DNA of 64,000 nucleotides from Rhodopseudomonas palustris HaA2 (GCF_000013365.1 NC_007778.1:992001-1056000); one strand, 5' to 3'. Shown: positions 9,191 through 18,367, counted from the stretch's first letter. The notes: generated by a model not told the origin, from the letters alone. Made by a program: numbers and translations.

Positions 9191-10105
9191 TCATGTCTCC
9201 TCCGGCCAGTATAGCCGCATCGGGTTGTCGACCAGCAGTTTGCGTTGCAGTTCCGCGGTCGGCGCGATGTGCGGGATGAAATCGACCAGCAGGCCGTCGT
9301 CGGGCATGTGGTCCTTCAGGTTCGGATGCGGCCAGTCGGTTCCCCACAGCACGCGGTCCGGGAAGCTCTCGACGATGCGGCGGGCGAACGGCACCACATC
9401 GCGATAGGCGTGCTGTTCGCCGTGCAAAGCCGGTGGGCCCGACACCGACAGCCGCTCCGGGCAGCTCACCTTCGACCAGACGTTGGAATGCTCGCGCATG
9501 AAACGGACGAACAGCTCGAATTCGGGCCCGTCGACCGGCTTGCCGACATCCGGCCGGCCCATGTGGTCGACCACGATGGTGGTCGGCAGCGCGGTGAAGA
9601 AGTCCCACAGCTCAGGCAGATCGACCGCCTCGAAATAGATCACCACGTGCCAGCCGAGCGTCTTGATCCGCTCGGCGATCTCGACCAGCTCGTCCTTCGG
9701 GGTGAAGTCGACCAGCCGCTTGACGAAATTGAAGCGCACGCCGCGCACGCCGGAATCGTGCATCGCCTGCAGTTCGGCGTCGCTGACGCTGCGCTTGACG
9801 GTGGCGACGCCGCGCGCGCGGCCGTTCGAATGGACCAGCGCGTCGACCATCGCCCGGTTGTCGGCGCCGTGGCAGGTCGCCTGCACGACGACGTTGCGGG
9901 CGAAGCCGAGATGGTCGCGCAGCGCATAAAGCTGCTGCTTGGACGCGTCGCACGGCGTGTATTTGCGCTCCGGCGCGAACGGAAATTCCGCGCCCGGCCC
10001 GAACACATGGCAATGCGCATCGACGGAGCCCGCCGGCACCTTGAACCGCGGCTTCGACGGATTTGCGTACCAGTCCAGCCAGCCGGGGGTCTTTTCGAAG
10101 GTCAT
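9191..10105 (-). CDS. ligI: 2-pyrone-4,6-dicarboxylate hydrolase
   Basis: 304 residues, amidohydrolase superfamily. The first metal-binding motif is SVDAHCHVFGP near residue 28, followed by TTIVVDHMGRPD and the C-terminal active-site Asp segment VLWGTDWPHPN. LigI opens the lactone ring of 2-pyrone-4,6-dicarboxylate to give 4-oxalomesaconate. LigI works without bound metal, unlike most relatives (family knowledge). The sequence ends MRLYWPEET, a typical family ending. It lies between ligK plus its coupled dehydrogenase and ligAB, with repeats on both sides. Confidence 0.93.
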   Translation of the reverse strand: MTFEKTPGWLDWYANPSKPRFKVPAGSVDAHCHVFGPGAEFPFAPERKYTPCDASKQQLYALRDHLGFARNVVVQATCHGADNRAMVDALVHSNGRARGVATVKRSVSDAELQAMHDSGVRGVRFNFVKRLVDFTPKDELVEIAERIKTLGWHVVIYFEAVDLPELWDFFTALPTTIVVDHMGRPDVGKPVDGPEFELFVRFMREHSNVWSKVSCPERLSVSGPPALHGEQHAYRDVVPFARRIVESFPDRVLWGTDWPHPNLKDHMPDDGLLVDFIPHIAPTAELQRKLLVDNPMRLYWPEET

Positions 10106-10170
10106 TCAGGTTACTCTTGTATCTGCTGCTCATTGAAGTCAGCGCGTGGTTCAGAACGGAGCTCTTTACT

Positions 10171-10288
10171 TCTCCCCTCCCCCTTGCGGGGAGGGGTCGG
10201 GGGTGGGGGTCCGCGAGCACAGTGCCCGTGGACCCCCACCCCGGCCTCCGCTTCGCTCGGCCGACCCTCCCCGCAAGGGGGAGGGGAA
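10171..10288. repeat. type B palindromic repeat inside the lig operon
   Basis: The left arm is ctcccctcccccttgcgggg and the right arm is ccccgcaagggggagggg, with the inner arms gtgggggtccgcg and gtggacccccacc. It lies between ligI and the dehydrogenase gene. Confidence 0.8.
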
Positions 10289-10320
10289 ACCACGAGCGCT
10301 GCGGCCTCAAGTCGTCGGCA

Positions 10321-11250
10321 CTAAGTGTTCTTCTTGTCCTTCGCCTGCGCCAATATCCGATCCGCCTCGACGCGCCAGTCGGCGCTACGCGCAAACTCCT
10401 TGCTGCCGCGCATCCCGAACAGACCTTCATCCGCGAGATCCGCCACCCAGGCTTGGCGCTCGGCCGTGCCCTGCGCCGACCACGGCGTCAGCCCGGCCTC
10501 GCGGACGGTCTGCGCGACCTCGCGCACTTCCTCGGCGCGGCGGCGGCCGTGTTCGATCACGCGCTGGAAGAAGTAGGCGCCCTGCTTCTCCCAATCGATC
10601 GACGGAAAGGTCTCGGCCAGCGAGGCGATCACCGCATCCTCGACGCCGTAGGCGCGCGCGGTGGTGAAGCTCTCGATCACCATCGCCTCCAGCCCCTTGA
10701 TCATGATGCTGCGGCACATCTTGGTCGCCGACGCCACACCGAGCCGATCGCTCGCCGGCTTGGCATCGAAGCCGAGCGCACCCAGCAGCGGCGCAAGCTC
10801 CGCGGCGTGCGGACCGCCGAGCAGCAGCGGCACCTTGATCCGATAGGGCGGCACCGAGGTCATCACCGCGCCTTCGACGTAGCGGCCATGAGCGCTCTCG
10901 ATCAGCGCGGCGGCGCGTTGCTTGGCGCCCGGCGAGGCCGAATTGAAATCGAGAAACCACGAACCCTGGTTGAGCGCGCCCGCACAGGCTTCGGCCACCG
11001 CCACGGTCTGGCTCGCCGTCACCGCCGAAATGATCACGTCACACCGCGCGGCGAGATCGGCATGCGAGGTCGCCAGCGTCACGCCATGCGCAGTCGCGTG
11101 CTCGCGCAGCGGACCCGCGCGATCGTCGTCCAGCTTCACGTCAAACGCGGCGACCGCGACGCCCTGCGCGCGCAGATCCTCGGCGAGGATCTTGCCGACC
11201 TCGCCATAGCCGACCAGTCCGATGCGCGCTTGTTTCGGATCGCTGCTCAT
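10321..11250 (-). CDS. beta-hydroxyacid dehydrogenase-like protein (NAD-binding plus DUF1932)
   Basis: 309 residues. The N-terminal Rossmann loop is RIGLVGYGEVGKILAEDL, followed by CDVIISAVTASQTVAVAE. The C-terminal helical half carries the DUF1932 plan (SATKMCRSIMIKGLEAMVIES with the family Lys). The family includes 3-hydroxyisobutyrate and 6-phosphogluconate-type dehydrogenases. Its ATG overlaps the ligK stop by one base (TGATG), so it is translated with the aldolase. The standard 4,5-cleavage pathway has no step for such an enzyme. It may reduce or oxidise a side product such as 4-carboxy-4-hydroxy-2-oxoadipate or a related keto acid. That role is inference. Confidence 0.8.
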   Translation of the reverse strand: MSSDPKQARIGLVGYGEVGKILAEDLRAQGVAVAAFDVKLDDDRAGPLREHATAHGVTLATSHADLAARCDVIISAVTASQTVAVAEACAGALNQGSWFLDFNSASPGAKQRAAALIESAHGRYVEGAVMTSVPPYRIKVPLLLGGPHAAELAPLLGALGFDAKPASDRLGVASATKMCRSIMIKGLEAMVIESFTTARAYGVEDAVIASLAETFPSIDWEKQGAYFFQRVIEHGRRRAEEVREVAQTVREAGLTPWSAQGTAERQAWVADLADEGLFGMRGSKEFARSADWRVEADRILAQAKDKKNT

Positions 11251-11945
11251 CAGTCGATATACTTCAGCCCGGCCTTTTCCAGCGGCTCGCGCATCTTGTA
11301 CATGTCGAGGCCGAGGACGCCGCTCGCGAGCTTTTCGCGCTTCTCGGCCTCGTTGGCCTCGCGCGCTTCGGCGGCGTCGGCGACGGCTTGCGCCACCGCG
11401 GCCGGCACCACCACGACGCCGTCATCGTCGGCCACGACGACGTCGCCGGGCACCACATAGGCCCCGGCGCACACCACCGGGATATTGACCGAGCCGAGCG
11501 TCGCCTTGACGGTGCCCTTGGCGTGGATCGCCTTGGAGAACACCGGAAACTGCATCTGCGTGAGATCGCGGACATCGCGCACGCCGGCGTCGATGATCAG
11601 CCCCTGGGCGCCGCGGGCGCGAAAACTGGTCGCCAGCAGGTCGCCGAAGAAGCCGTCGGTGTTGTCCGCCGTGCAGGCCGCCACCACGATATCACCGGGC
11701 TGAAGCTGCTCGGCCGCGACATGCATCATCCAGTTGTCGCCGGGCTGCAGCAGCACGGTGACGGCGGTGCCGCAGGCGTGCGCGCCGGCGTAGATCGGCC
11801 GCATATAGGGCTGCATCAGGCCGACTCGGCCCATCGCCTCGTGGATGGTGGCGACGCCGAACCGCGACAATTTCTCGACCGCTGCCTTGTCGGCGCGGCT
11901 GATGTTGCGCTTGACGATGCCGAGATCGTTCATCCGTACGGTCAT
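11250..11945 (-). CDS. ligK: 4-carboxy-4-hydroxy-2-oxoadipate aldolase / oxaloacetate decarboxylase
   Basis: 231 residues from the ATG at 11945. It has the RraA-like aldolase fold: [20 protein letters not shown] at the N-terminus, [20 protein letters not shown], then [14 protein letters not shown], with the metal/phosphate-binding Asp-x-Gly-x-Arg-Asp. It splits the last C7 intermediate into pyruvate and oxaloacetate and can decarboxylate oxaloacetate (HMG/CHA aldolase family). The start lies 1 base after the ligJ stop and its stop overlaps the next gene, so it is central in a coupled set. Confidence 0.92.
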   Translation of the reverse strand: MTVRMNDLGIVKRNISRADKAAVEKLSRFGVATIHEAMGRVGLMQPYMRPIYAGAHACGTAVTVLLQPGDNWMMHVAAEQLQPGDIVVAACTADNTDGFFGDLLATSFRARGAQGLIIDAGVRDVRDLTQMQFPVFSKAIHAKGTVKATLGSVNIPVVCAGAYVVPGDVVVADDDGVVVVPAAVAQAVADAAEAREANEAEKREKLASGVLGLDMYKMREPLEKAGLKYID

Positions 11946-11946
11946 G

Positions 11947-12975
11947 CTACTTCCCCTTGGCCTTGAGGGCGGCGTCCAGCCGCGGATAGACGCGGCGCGC
12001 ATTGCCTTCGTAGATCTGCTGCTTCTCGGCCGGCGTCAGGATCGTCGACGCCTCGATGTAGCGCTTGGTGTCGTCGTAGTAGAAGCCGGTCTCCGGATCG
12101 ATGCCGCGCACCGCGCCGATCATCTCCGAGGCGAACAGCACGTTGTCGACCGGAATCACCTTGGTCAAGAGATCGATGCCGGGCTGGTGATACACGCAGG
12201 TATCGAAGAAGATGTTGTTGAGGAGATGATCCTTCAGCAGCGGCTTTTTCAATTCCTGCGCCAGCCCACGGAACCGGCCCCAGTGATACGGCACCGCGCC
12301 GCCGCCGTGCGGGATCACGAATTTCAGCGTCGGGAAATCCTTGAACAGGTCCGAGGTCAGACATTGCATGAAGGCGGTGGTGTCGGCGTTGAGATAATGC
12401 GCGCCGGTGGTGTGGAAGCAGGCGTTGCAGCTGGTCGAGACGTGGATCATCGCCGGGATATCCAGCTCGACCATCTTCTCGTAGATCGGATACCACTGCC
12501 GGTCGCTCAGCGGCGGCGAGGTCCAGTGCCCGCCGGACGGATCGGGATTGAGATTGATCGCGACGAAACCGTAGTCCCTGACGCACTTCTCGAGTTCGGG
12601 AATACACGTCTTCGGATCGACGCCCGGCGATTGCGGCAGCATCGCCGCGCCGATGAAATTGTCCGGGAACAGTTGCGCGACGCGGTGACACAGCTCGTTG
12701 CAGATCGCCGCCCAGGTCGAGGAGACGTTGAAGTCGCCGATATGGTGCGCCATGAACGAGGCGCGCGGCGAGAAGACCGTGAGGTCGCTGCCGCGCTCCT
12801 GCATCTTCTTCAGCTGGTTGTCGATGATCGACGCGCGCAGCTCGTCGTCGCTGATCTTCAGCTCGGACACTTTCGGCATCGCGGACGGGTCCTTGATGCC
12901 GGCGATCTGGCGGTTGCGCCAATCCTCCAGCGCCTTCGGGGCGGTGGTGTAGTGACCGTGAATGTCGATGATCAT
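11947..12975 (-). CDS. ligJ: 4-oxalomesaconate hydratase, amidohydrolase type
   Basis: 342 residues. It belongs to the amidohydrolase_2 family with a leading zinc motif [11 protein letters not shown] and the later segments [36 protein letters not shown] and [14 protein letters not shown]. LigJ hydrates 4-oxalomesaconate to 4-carboxy-4-hydroxy-2-oxoadipate. This is the Sphingobium-type enzyme, not the unrelated GalB type (family knowledge). It is 1 base upstream of ligK. A 170-base gap with a palindromic repeat separates it from galD. Confidence 0.93.
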   Translation of the reverse strand: MIIDIHGHYTTAPKALEDWRNRQIAGIKDPSAMPKVSELKISDDELRASIIDNQLKKMQERGSDLTVFSPRASFMAHHIGDFNVSSTWAAICNELCHRVAQLFPDNFIGAAMLPQSPGVDPKTCIPELEKCVRDYGFVAINLNPDPSGGHWTSPPLSDRQWYPIYEKMVELDIPAMIHVSTSCNACFHTTGAHYLNADTTAFMQCLTSDLFKDFPTLKFVIPHGGGAVPYHWGRFRGLAQELKKPLLKDHLLNNIFFDTCVYHQPGIDLLTKVIPVDNVLFASEMIGAVRGIDPETGFYYDDTKRYIEASTILTPAEKQQIYEGNARRVYPRLDAALKAKGK

Positions 12976-13000
12976 CGGGTGTCCTCGAATAGTCTGTGGC

Positions 13001-13074
13001 CGTCATTGCCGGGCTTGACCCGGCAATCCATCCTCTTGAGATGATGGATACGCGGGTCAAGCCCGCGTATGACG
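13001..13074. repeat. type E palindromic repeat between galD and ligJ
   Basis: cgtcattgccgggcttgacccg pairs imperfectly with cgcgggtcaagcccgcgtatgacg, around the inner arms atccatcctc and gatgatggat. Confidence 0.75.
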
Positions 13075-13145
13075 TCCGTGGCTTGTGGCGTCGCTCGCAC
13101 GAACAGCGCGGGCTTCGATGTTATTTCTTCTCTGCATTCGATGCC

Positions 13146-14264
13146 TCAACCCGCCTGCCGCAGGGCTGCGTCGCCGGCCGTCTTCCCGCCCCACACCGAC
13201 GCCGGCACCATCGCCTCGCCGCGCATGATCAGCCGCGCGGTGCGCAGCAAAGCGGCGCGGGTGACGGTTTGCGGGTTGGCCGGATCGACCTCGATCTCGA
13301 CCGAGAATTCGCCGGTCGGGTGTTCGACCGAGATCTGTTTGATCGTGCCGTCCGGCACCTGCGCGATGCCCTGCGTCACCGAGCCGTCGAGCACGCAGGC
13401 GGTCGCCACCGTCACCGCGGCGAGCACGCCGATGGCGTCGTGGCAGACATGCGGGATGAAGCTGCGGGTGGTGATGCTGCCACCCGCGCGCGGCGCGGTG
13501 ATCAGCGTCATCTTCGGATAGTTTTTCGCGGTGACGTCGCCGAGCTGCATGGCGTGGCCGCAGGCGATCCGCAGCCGCTCCAGCCGCGCCTTGAGGTCGG
13601 TATCGGCATTGAGCTGCGCGACACCCTCATAGCCGGTGCGGCCGACGGCCTCGGCCCTGAACATCACCAGCGGCATGCCGTTGTCGATGCAGGTCACCTC
13701 GACGCCGTCGATGACGTCGCGGACGTTACCGGTCGGCAGCAGTGAGGGCGCCACCGAGCCCGCGGTGTCGAGGAAGTTGATCTTGATCGGCGCCGAGGTG
13801 CCCGGCGCGCCGTCGATCCGCGCGTCGCCGTCATAGCTGACGTGACCGTCCGGCGTTTGCACGGTGATGTCGCATTGCATGTCGGTGTTGAGCGTCAGCA
13901 CGCGCAGGGTCGTGGTGTCGCCCTGCGGCTGCACCAGTCCGGTTTCCAGCGCGAACGGCACCACCGCGGCGAGCATGTTGCCGCAGTTCGGCGTGGTGTC
14001 GACACTGTCCTTGTCGGGCTGCAATTGCGCGAACAGAAAGTCGAGATCGACGCCGGGCTTGGAGCCTTTCGCGACGATGCCGACCTTGCTGGTCAAGGGA
14101 TGCGCGCCGCCGAGGCCGTCGATCTGGCGACGATCCGGCGATCCCATCACCGCGAGCAGCACTCTGTCGCGGGTGGCAATGTCGCTCGGCAGATCGGCAG
14201 CATTGAAGAAGGGGCCGCGAGAGGTCCCGCCGCGCATGAACAGGCAGGGGATGGCCGTCTGCAT
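13146..14264 (-). CDS. galD: 4-oxalomesaconate tautomerase (PrpF-like)
   Basis: 372 residues from the ATG at 14264, with GGAAGGAAGCG just upstream as ribosome-binding site. The DAP-epimerase-like PrpF fold is recognisable: IPCLFMRGGTSRGPFF at the N-terminus, TTPNCGNMLAAVVPFA with the catalytic-type Cys, and RIACGHAMQLGDV. GalD (also called LigU in sphingomonads) interconverts the keto and enol or double-bond isomers of oxalomesaconate, making the substrate for LigJ. It is the first enzyme gene after the LysR gene. PrpF proteins of methylcitrate metabolism are the alternative; the operon context favours GalD. Confidence 0.88.
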   Translation of the reverse strand: MQTAIPCLFMRGGTSRGPFFNAADLPSDIATRDRVLLAVMGSPDRRQIDGLGGAHPLTSKVGIVAKGSKPGVDLDFLFAQLQPDKDSVDTTPNCGNMLAAVVPFALETGLVQPQGDTTTLRVLTLNTDMQCDITVQTPDGHVSYDGDARIDGAPGTSAPIKINFLDTAGSVAPSLLPTGNVRDVIDGVEVTCIDNGMPLVMFRAEAVGRTGYEGVAQLNADTDLKARLERLRIACGHAMQLGDVTAKNYPKMTLITAPRAGGSITTRSFIPHVCHDAIGVLAAVTVATACVLDGSVTQGIAQVPDGTIKQISVEHPTGEFSVEIEVDPANPQTVTRAALLRTARLIMRGEAMVPASVWGGKTAGDAALRQAG

Positions 14265-14287
14265 TCGCTTCCTTCCCGGATTATTAT

Positions 14288-14375
14288 GCCATTGTGGCGT
14301 TGGCGGCCGGACGACGCCACCGCCGCGTCTCAATAACAGCTATCGGGTTAAGGTATGGCAAAGTCGTGCCGCCAT
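14288..14375 (-). promoter_or_regulatory. candidate LysR operator and promoter region before galD
   Basis: Two inverted repeats lie in the 141-base gap. GCCA-TTG-TGGC is at 14288-14298. ATGGC, 11 bases and GCCAT are at 14355-14375, the spacing expected of LysR-type sites. The neighbouring LysR gene is the obvious candidate regulator. This is inference from symmetry only. Confidence 0.3.
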
Positions 14376-14405
14376 GCCGCCCCAGCACTGCAACGCGCGG
14401 CGCGC

Positions 14406-15308
14406 TCAGTTCGGCAGGCTGCGCGCCAGTTCCGTCAGCAGCCGCATGGTATATTGCGCGAGCGGCGTCGGCCGTCTCGTCGCGGACACCGCGAGGCACA
14501 GCGCGCTGGTCGCCGCGGGGTCTATCAGCCTGCGCGAACTCAGTTCGGCCGCGCGCGGCGAGGCGGCGACGCCGCTCGCGGTCAGTACCGCATGGCCGTA
14601 GCCGGCGCAGACCAGTTCGATGATCGACGGCACGCTCGAGACTTCCCAGGCGATGTCGAGCTTGACCCCGGCGAGCGCCGCCTGGGTCTCGAGCAGCCGG
14701 CGCATCGCATGGACGCGCTCCGGCACGATCAGCGGATAGGCCGACAGTTCCTTGAACGGCAGCGGCGGCGCCGGCTGGCCGCGCTTGCCCTTCGGGGCCC
14801 GGCTGACGAGGCCGAGCGGTTCCTGCAGCAGCGGCGTGATGTCGATACCGGATTGCGCTTCCGGATTGTACACGAGCCCGACATCGGCGCGGCCGGTGGT
14901 GACCCATTCGACGATATGCGACGACAGCCCCTCGACGATCGCGAGCCGCGCCGCCGGCAGTTCGCGCTTGAAGCGGTCGATCAGCGGCAGCGTGAGCTGG
15001 CGTCCGATCGACGGCGGCAGGCCGATGGTGACGCGGCCGACCGGCGCGTCGCGGCTGGCGCCGAGATCCTCGCGCGCATGCGCCACCATCTGCATGATGC
15101 CGACGCTGTGGTCGAACAGCCGGCGCCCCGCTTCCGTCAGCGCCACGCCGCGGCCGTTGCGCAGGAACAATTGCTGATTGAGTTCGGTCTCCAGCCCACG
15201 GACCTGCCGGCTCAGCGCCGGCTGCGCGATGTCGAGCATCATCGCCGCCTTGCTGAACGAGCCGAGCTCGGCCACGCGCATGAAATATTCGAGCTGCTTG
15301 AGATTCAT
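14406..15308 (-). CDS. LysR-type transcriptional regulator of the protocatechuate operon
   Basis: 300 residues. The winged helix-turn-helix is at the N-terminus: MNLKQLEYFMRVAELGSFSK, ALSRQVRGLETELNQQLF, LTEAGRRLFDHSVGI. The effector-binding domain starts near residue 90 (GRVTIGLPPSIGRQLTLPL) and resembles regulators of aromatic and dicarboxylate pathways of the CatM/Nac type. It lies on the same strand directly upstream of galD and 24 bases after the Bug-protein stop. It probably senses a pathway intermediate and activates the galD-to-ligC genes. The effector is unknown. Confidence 0.85.
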   Translation of the reverse strand: MNLKQLEYFMRVAELGSFSKAAMMLDIAQPALSRQVRGLETELNQQLFLRNGRGVALTEAGRRLFDHSVGIMQMVAHAREDLGASRDAPVGRVTIGLPPSIGRQLTLPLIDRFKRELPAARLAIVEGLSSHIVEWVTTGRADVGLVYNPEAQSGIDITPLLQEPLGLVSRAPKGKRGQPAPPLPFKELSAYPLIVPERVHAMRRLLETQAALAGVKLDIAWEVSSVPSIIELVCAGYGHAVLTASGVAASPRAAELSSRRLIDPAATSALCLAVSATRRPTPLAQYTMRLLTELARSLPN

Positions 15309-15332
15309 CGAATGCCTTGCCCGGACGGGCCG

Positions 15333-16319
15333 CTATTGTTTCTCGATCCCGGAGGTCTCGATCACGGCCTTCCATTTCTCGATGTCGGCGCGCAGTCGCG
15401 TCGCGAGCTGGTCCGGCGTCGAGCCGCGCGCGTCGACGCCGAGGTCGAGCAGCTGTTTCTTCAGCGCCGGTTCGGCGAGGATCTCCTGCAGCGCGCGGTT
15501 CAGCGTGCTGATCACCGCCGGCGGCGTCGCGGCCGGCGCGAACAGCGCGTTCCAGGATTCGATGCTCACTTCCAGTCCGTTTTCGCGCAGCGTCGGCACG
15601 TTCGGCGTGATCTTGGAGCGCAGCGGCCCCGAGGCGGCCAGCGTGCGGATCTTGCCGTCGGCGAGGCTGCCCTTCAGCGCCGAGTAGCTGTCGATCGCCA
15701 TGTCGAGATTGCCCTGCAGCAGCGACACCAAGACGTCCGGCGTGCCACGATGCGGAATCGTGACGAAGTCGATCCCCGCCGCGGTCTTGAACATGCCGGC
15801 CGCGAGATTCTGCGTGCTGCCGAGAATGATGGTGCCGACATTGAATCGGCCCGGGCTCTGCTTGCCCGCCTTGATGAACTCTTCCATCGTCTTGTAGGGC
15901 GCATCGGCCCGGACCGTGAACAGGAAGTCGAAGAAGCCGAGAGTCGAGATCGGCGCGAAGTCCTTGACCGGATCGAACGGCAGCTTCTTGAACAGCGAGG
16001 CGCTGATCGCGGTGCCGTTCGACAGCAGCGCCAGCGTGTAGCCGTCGGGCTGCGCCGCGATCACGGTGCGCGCCGCACTGATGCCGCCGGCGCCGGGCTG
16101 GTTCTCGATGTAGAAGCGGCTGCCGAGCTTGGCGCCGAGCTTGTCGGCGACCAGCCGGGCGGTGATGTCGGCGACGCCGCCGGCGGCGAACGGCACCACG
16201 ATGCGGACGGGGCGCGCGGGATACAGTCCTTCGGCCGCGGCGCCGTGGAGCGGCAGCAGCGTGGTCAAAAGTGCGAGCGCGGCGAGGCGGAAGGTGCTTT
16301 GTCGGCTGATCAGGGTCAT
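15333..16319 (-). CDS. Bug-family periplasmic solute-binding protein (tripartite tricarboxylate type)
   Basis: 328 residues from the ATG at 16319. The signal peptide is STFRLAALALLTTLLPLHGAAA. Family motifs follow: YPARPVRIVVPFAAGGVADI, GAGGISAARTVIAAQPDGYT, RFNVGTIILGSTQNLAAGMF, and NVPTLRENG near residue 240. Bug proteins bind small carboxylates or amides in the periplasm and serve TctAB permeases. No tctA or tctB gene is in the window, so it is an orphan binding protein, as most Bug proteins are. Its position ahead of the operon suggests a ligand such as an aromatic carboxylate. Confidence 0.88.
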   Translation of the reverse strand: MTLISRQSTFRLAALALLTTLLPLHGAAAEGLYPARPVRIVVPFAAGGVADITARLVADKLGAKLGSRFYIENQPGAGGISAARTVIAAQPDGYTLALLSNGTAISASLFKKLPFDPVKDFAPISTLGFFDFLFTVRADAPYKTMEEFIKAGKQSPGRFNVGTIILGSTQNLAAGMFKTAAGIDFVTIPHRGTPDVLVSLLQGNLDMAIDSYSALKGSLADGKIRTLAASGPLRSKITPNVPTLRENGLEVSIESWNALFAPAATPPAVISTLNRALQEILAEPALKKQLLDLGVDARGSTPDQLATRLRADIEKWKAVIETSGIEKQ

Positions 16320-16511
16320 CCTTCGACGATAGTCCAAAAGGGCTCGAATTCACAATCACAGCAAGCAATTGACCCAGGTTGCGCAGGTCCGCCGAATTCC
16401 GCCGGGCGGGTGACGTCGGACGTATTCACGCACCGGTTGACGCTCTCGCCGTCGCAGTGCAGACCCTGAGACCGTCACGCACGTCAAACGCCCAGAGCTG
16501 TGGAGTGTCCG

Positions 16512-17675
16512 ATGTCGCAGCCGCCGCTGTTCCGCCCGTTCACCTTGCGCGGCATCACCGCCAAGAACCGCATCCTGATCTCGCCGATGTGCCAGTACTC
16601 GGCGGTCGACGGCGTCGCCAACGACTGGCACCTCGTCCATCTCGGCAAGTTCGCCCAAGGCGGCGCCGGCATCGTGATGGTGGAAGCCACCGCTGTCACG
16701 GCCAATGGCCGTATCACCCATGGCGACCTCGGGCTGTGGCACGACGGCCAGATCAAGCCGCTGGAGCGGATCGCCGCGTTCCTGCGCGACAATGGCGCGG
16801 TGCCGGCGATCCAGCTCGCCCATGCCGGGCGCAAGGCCAGCATGCAGCGACCGTGGTACGGCAACGCCGCGCTCACCGCGGAAGATCGCGCGCGCGGCGA
16901 CGAGCCGTGGCCGATCGTCGCGCCGAGTTCGGTGCCGATGGAGGACGGCTGGCTGATGCCGCAGGAACTGTCCGAAGATCAGCTCGACGACCTGCTCGAG
17001 GCCTGGCGCGCCGCGACGCTGCGCGCGGTCGAGGCCGGCTTCGAAATGCTCGAAGTGCATTGCGCCCACGGCTATCTGCTGCATTCGTTCCTGTCGCCGC
17101 TGTCCAACATGCGGACCGACGCTTACGGCGGCAGCCGCGCCGGGCGAATGCGGTTTCCGTTGCAGGTGATCGAGACGGTGCGCGCCGTCTGGCCCGCCCC
17201 GCTGCCGCTGGCGGTGCGAGTGTCGTCGGTCGACGGGGTCGAGGGCGGCATCGAGCTCGCCGATTCGGTGGTGTTCGCGCGCGAGGCCAAGGCGCGGGGC
17301 GCCGACATCATCGACTGCTCGTCGGGCGGGCTGCTCGGCTCGGCCACCGCGGCGCGCATTCCGCGGGGCTATGGCTTCCAGGTGCCGTTCGCCGAGACCA
17401 TCCGCAAGGAAGCCGAGATTCCGACCATCGCGGTCGGGCTGATCCTGCATCCGGACCAGGCGGAATCGATCGTCGAGCAGGGCCAGGCCGATCTGGTCGC
17501 GATCGGCCGCGAGGCGCTGTTCGATCCGAACTGGACGCTGCACGCCCAGCTCGAACTCACCGAGGACGACGAGGTGTTCGCCGACTGGCCGAAGCAATAT
17601 GGCTGGTGGCTGGAACGCCGCGAGGCGGGGCTGCGCAAGCTCGAAGGCCGCAAGCTGCCGCACCGGCGGGGGTGA
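16512..17675 (+). CDS. Old Yellow Enzyme family NADH:flavin oxidoreductase
   Basis: 387 residues from the ATG at 16512, chosen for the upstream GTGGAGTGTCCG site; a non-ATG start at 16500 is less likely. TIM-barrel FMN enzyme: ISPMCQYSAVDGVANDWHL near residue 26 carries the XenA/YqjM-type Cys and Tyr, AIQLAHAGRKAS binds the flavin region, and LEVHCAHGYLLHSFLSPLSN has the substrate-binding His pair. Late motifs are YGFQVPFAETIRKEAEIP and LVAIGREALFDPNW. It belongs to the YqjM/XenA subgroup, which reduces activated alkenes and nitro compounds. It is transcribed away from the lig operon; a functional link is not shown. Confidence 0.9.
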   Translation: MSQPPLFRPFTLRGITAKNRILISPMCQYSAVDGVANDWHLVHLGKFAQGGAGIVMVEATAVTANGRITHGDLGLWHDGQIKPLERIAAFLRDNGAVPAIQLAHAGRKASMQRPWYGNAALTAEDRARGDEPWPIVAPSSVPMEDGWLMPQELSEDQLDDLLEAWRAATLRAVEAGFEMLEVHCAHGYLLHSFLSPLSNMRTDAYGGSRAGRMRFPLQVIETVRAVWPAPLPLAVRVSSVDGVEGGIELADSVVFAREAKARGADIIDCSSGGLLGSATAARIPRGYGFQVPFAETIRKEAEIPTIAVGLILHPDQAESIVEQGQADLVAIGREALFDPNWTLHAQLELTEDDEVFADWPKQYGWWLERREAGLRKLEGRKLPHRRG

Positions 17676-17680
17676 TCTTC

Positions 17681-17760
17681 GTCATCGCGAGGAGCGCAGC
17701 GACGAAGCAATCCAGCTCCGTGGCGTGCGGCTGGATTGCGTCGCTTCGCTCGCAATGACG
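17681..17760. repeat. type D palindromic repeat
   Basis: gtcatcgcgaggagcgcagcg pairs with cgcttcgctcgcaatgac, with inner arms gaagcaatccag and ctggattgcgtcg. A related copy lies at 55866-55947. Confidence 0.8.
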
Positions 17761-17780
17761 GAGATAGAGTCGTTGATTGC

Positions 17781-18149
17781 CTACCAGCCGCAGCCGCCGC
17801 AGCGCGGGCGCACCGGGGCGTAGTAGACCCGCGCCGGGGCCACCATCTCGACGCGCTCGCGGGTCGCGTATCGCGGCGGGATGCGCTCGTATTCGACGCC
17901 TTCCGGCGCGACCATCACGGTCTTCGGCACCATCACGGTGCGGTACTGCGCCGGCGTGCGGTGCGCGACGACGCGGCCCGGCGCCACCATCACGGTCTCT
18001 TCGACAGTGCGGTATTGCGGCGGCACGACCTGCTGCTGATAGCAGGTGTGGCAGGGCGGCGGCGTGTAGCAGCCGTAGCAGGCCGAAGCGGCGGTCGGCA
18101 GCGCGACGGCGGCGAGCGCGGTGATGATAGCGGCGGCGAGGCGTGACAT
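17781..18149 (-). CDS. hypothetical small exported protein with internal repeats
   Basis: 122 residues with a signal peptide (AAAIITALAAVALPTAASA). The mature N-terminus is Cys-rich (CYGCYTPPPCHTCYQQQ) and the C-terminus ends RCGGCGW. Between them lie imperfect repeats of the form QYRTVxxTVMVAPxxV (residues about 45-100: QYRTVEETVMVAPGRV, then QYRTVMVPKTVMVAPEGV, then a degenerate third copy). The repeats suggest beta strands. The six or so Cys could form disulfides or bind metal. No family recognised. Confidence 0.65.
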   Translation of the reverse strand: MSRLAAAIITALAAVALPTAASACYGCYTPPPCHTCYQQQVVPPQYRTVEETVMVAPGRVVAHRTPAQYRTVMVPKTVMVAPEGVEYERIPPRYATRERVEMVAPARVYYAPVRPRCGGCGW

Positions 18150-18367
18150 GACTGGCGTCCCCTTCAGCTGTTTGCGACGAACGTCCTTGCGACGTATTCG
18201 AACGCATCAATGCGGCCGCCGCTCCCGGTCGTCAACGACAGAGCGGAATTAGGCTTTACGGAGATCATTAACGACGGCTTGCCGGCGCGCCGCGCAAGCT
18301 GAGCGCTGCTGTTAGTACTCTGTCAGCCGGCGTCCGCATCGCGCGCCGTTGAGGACTAATTCGCCTG

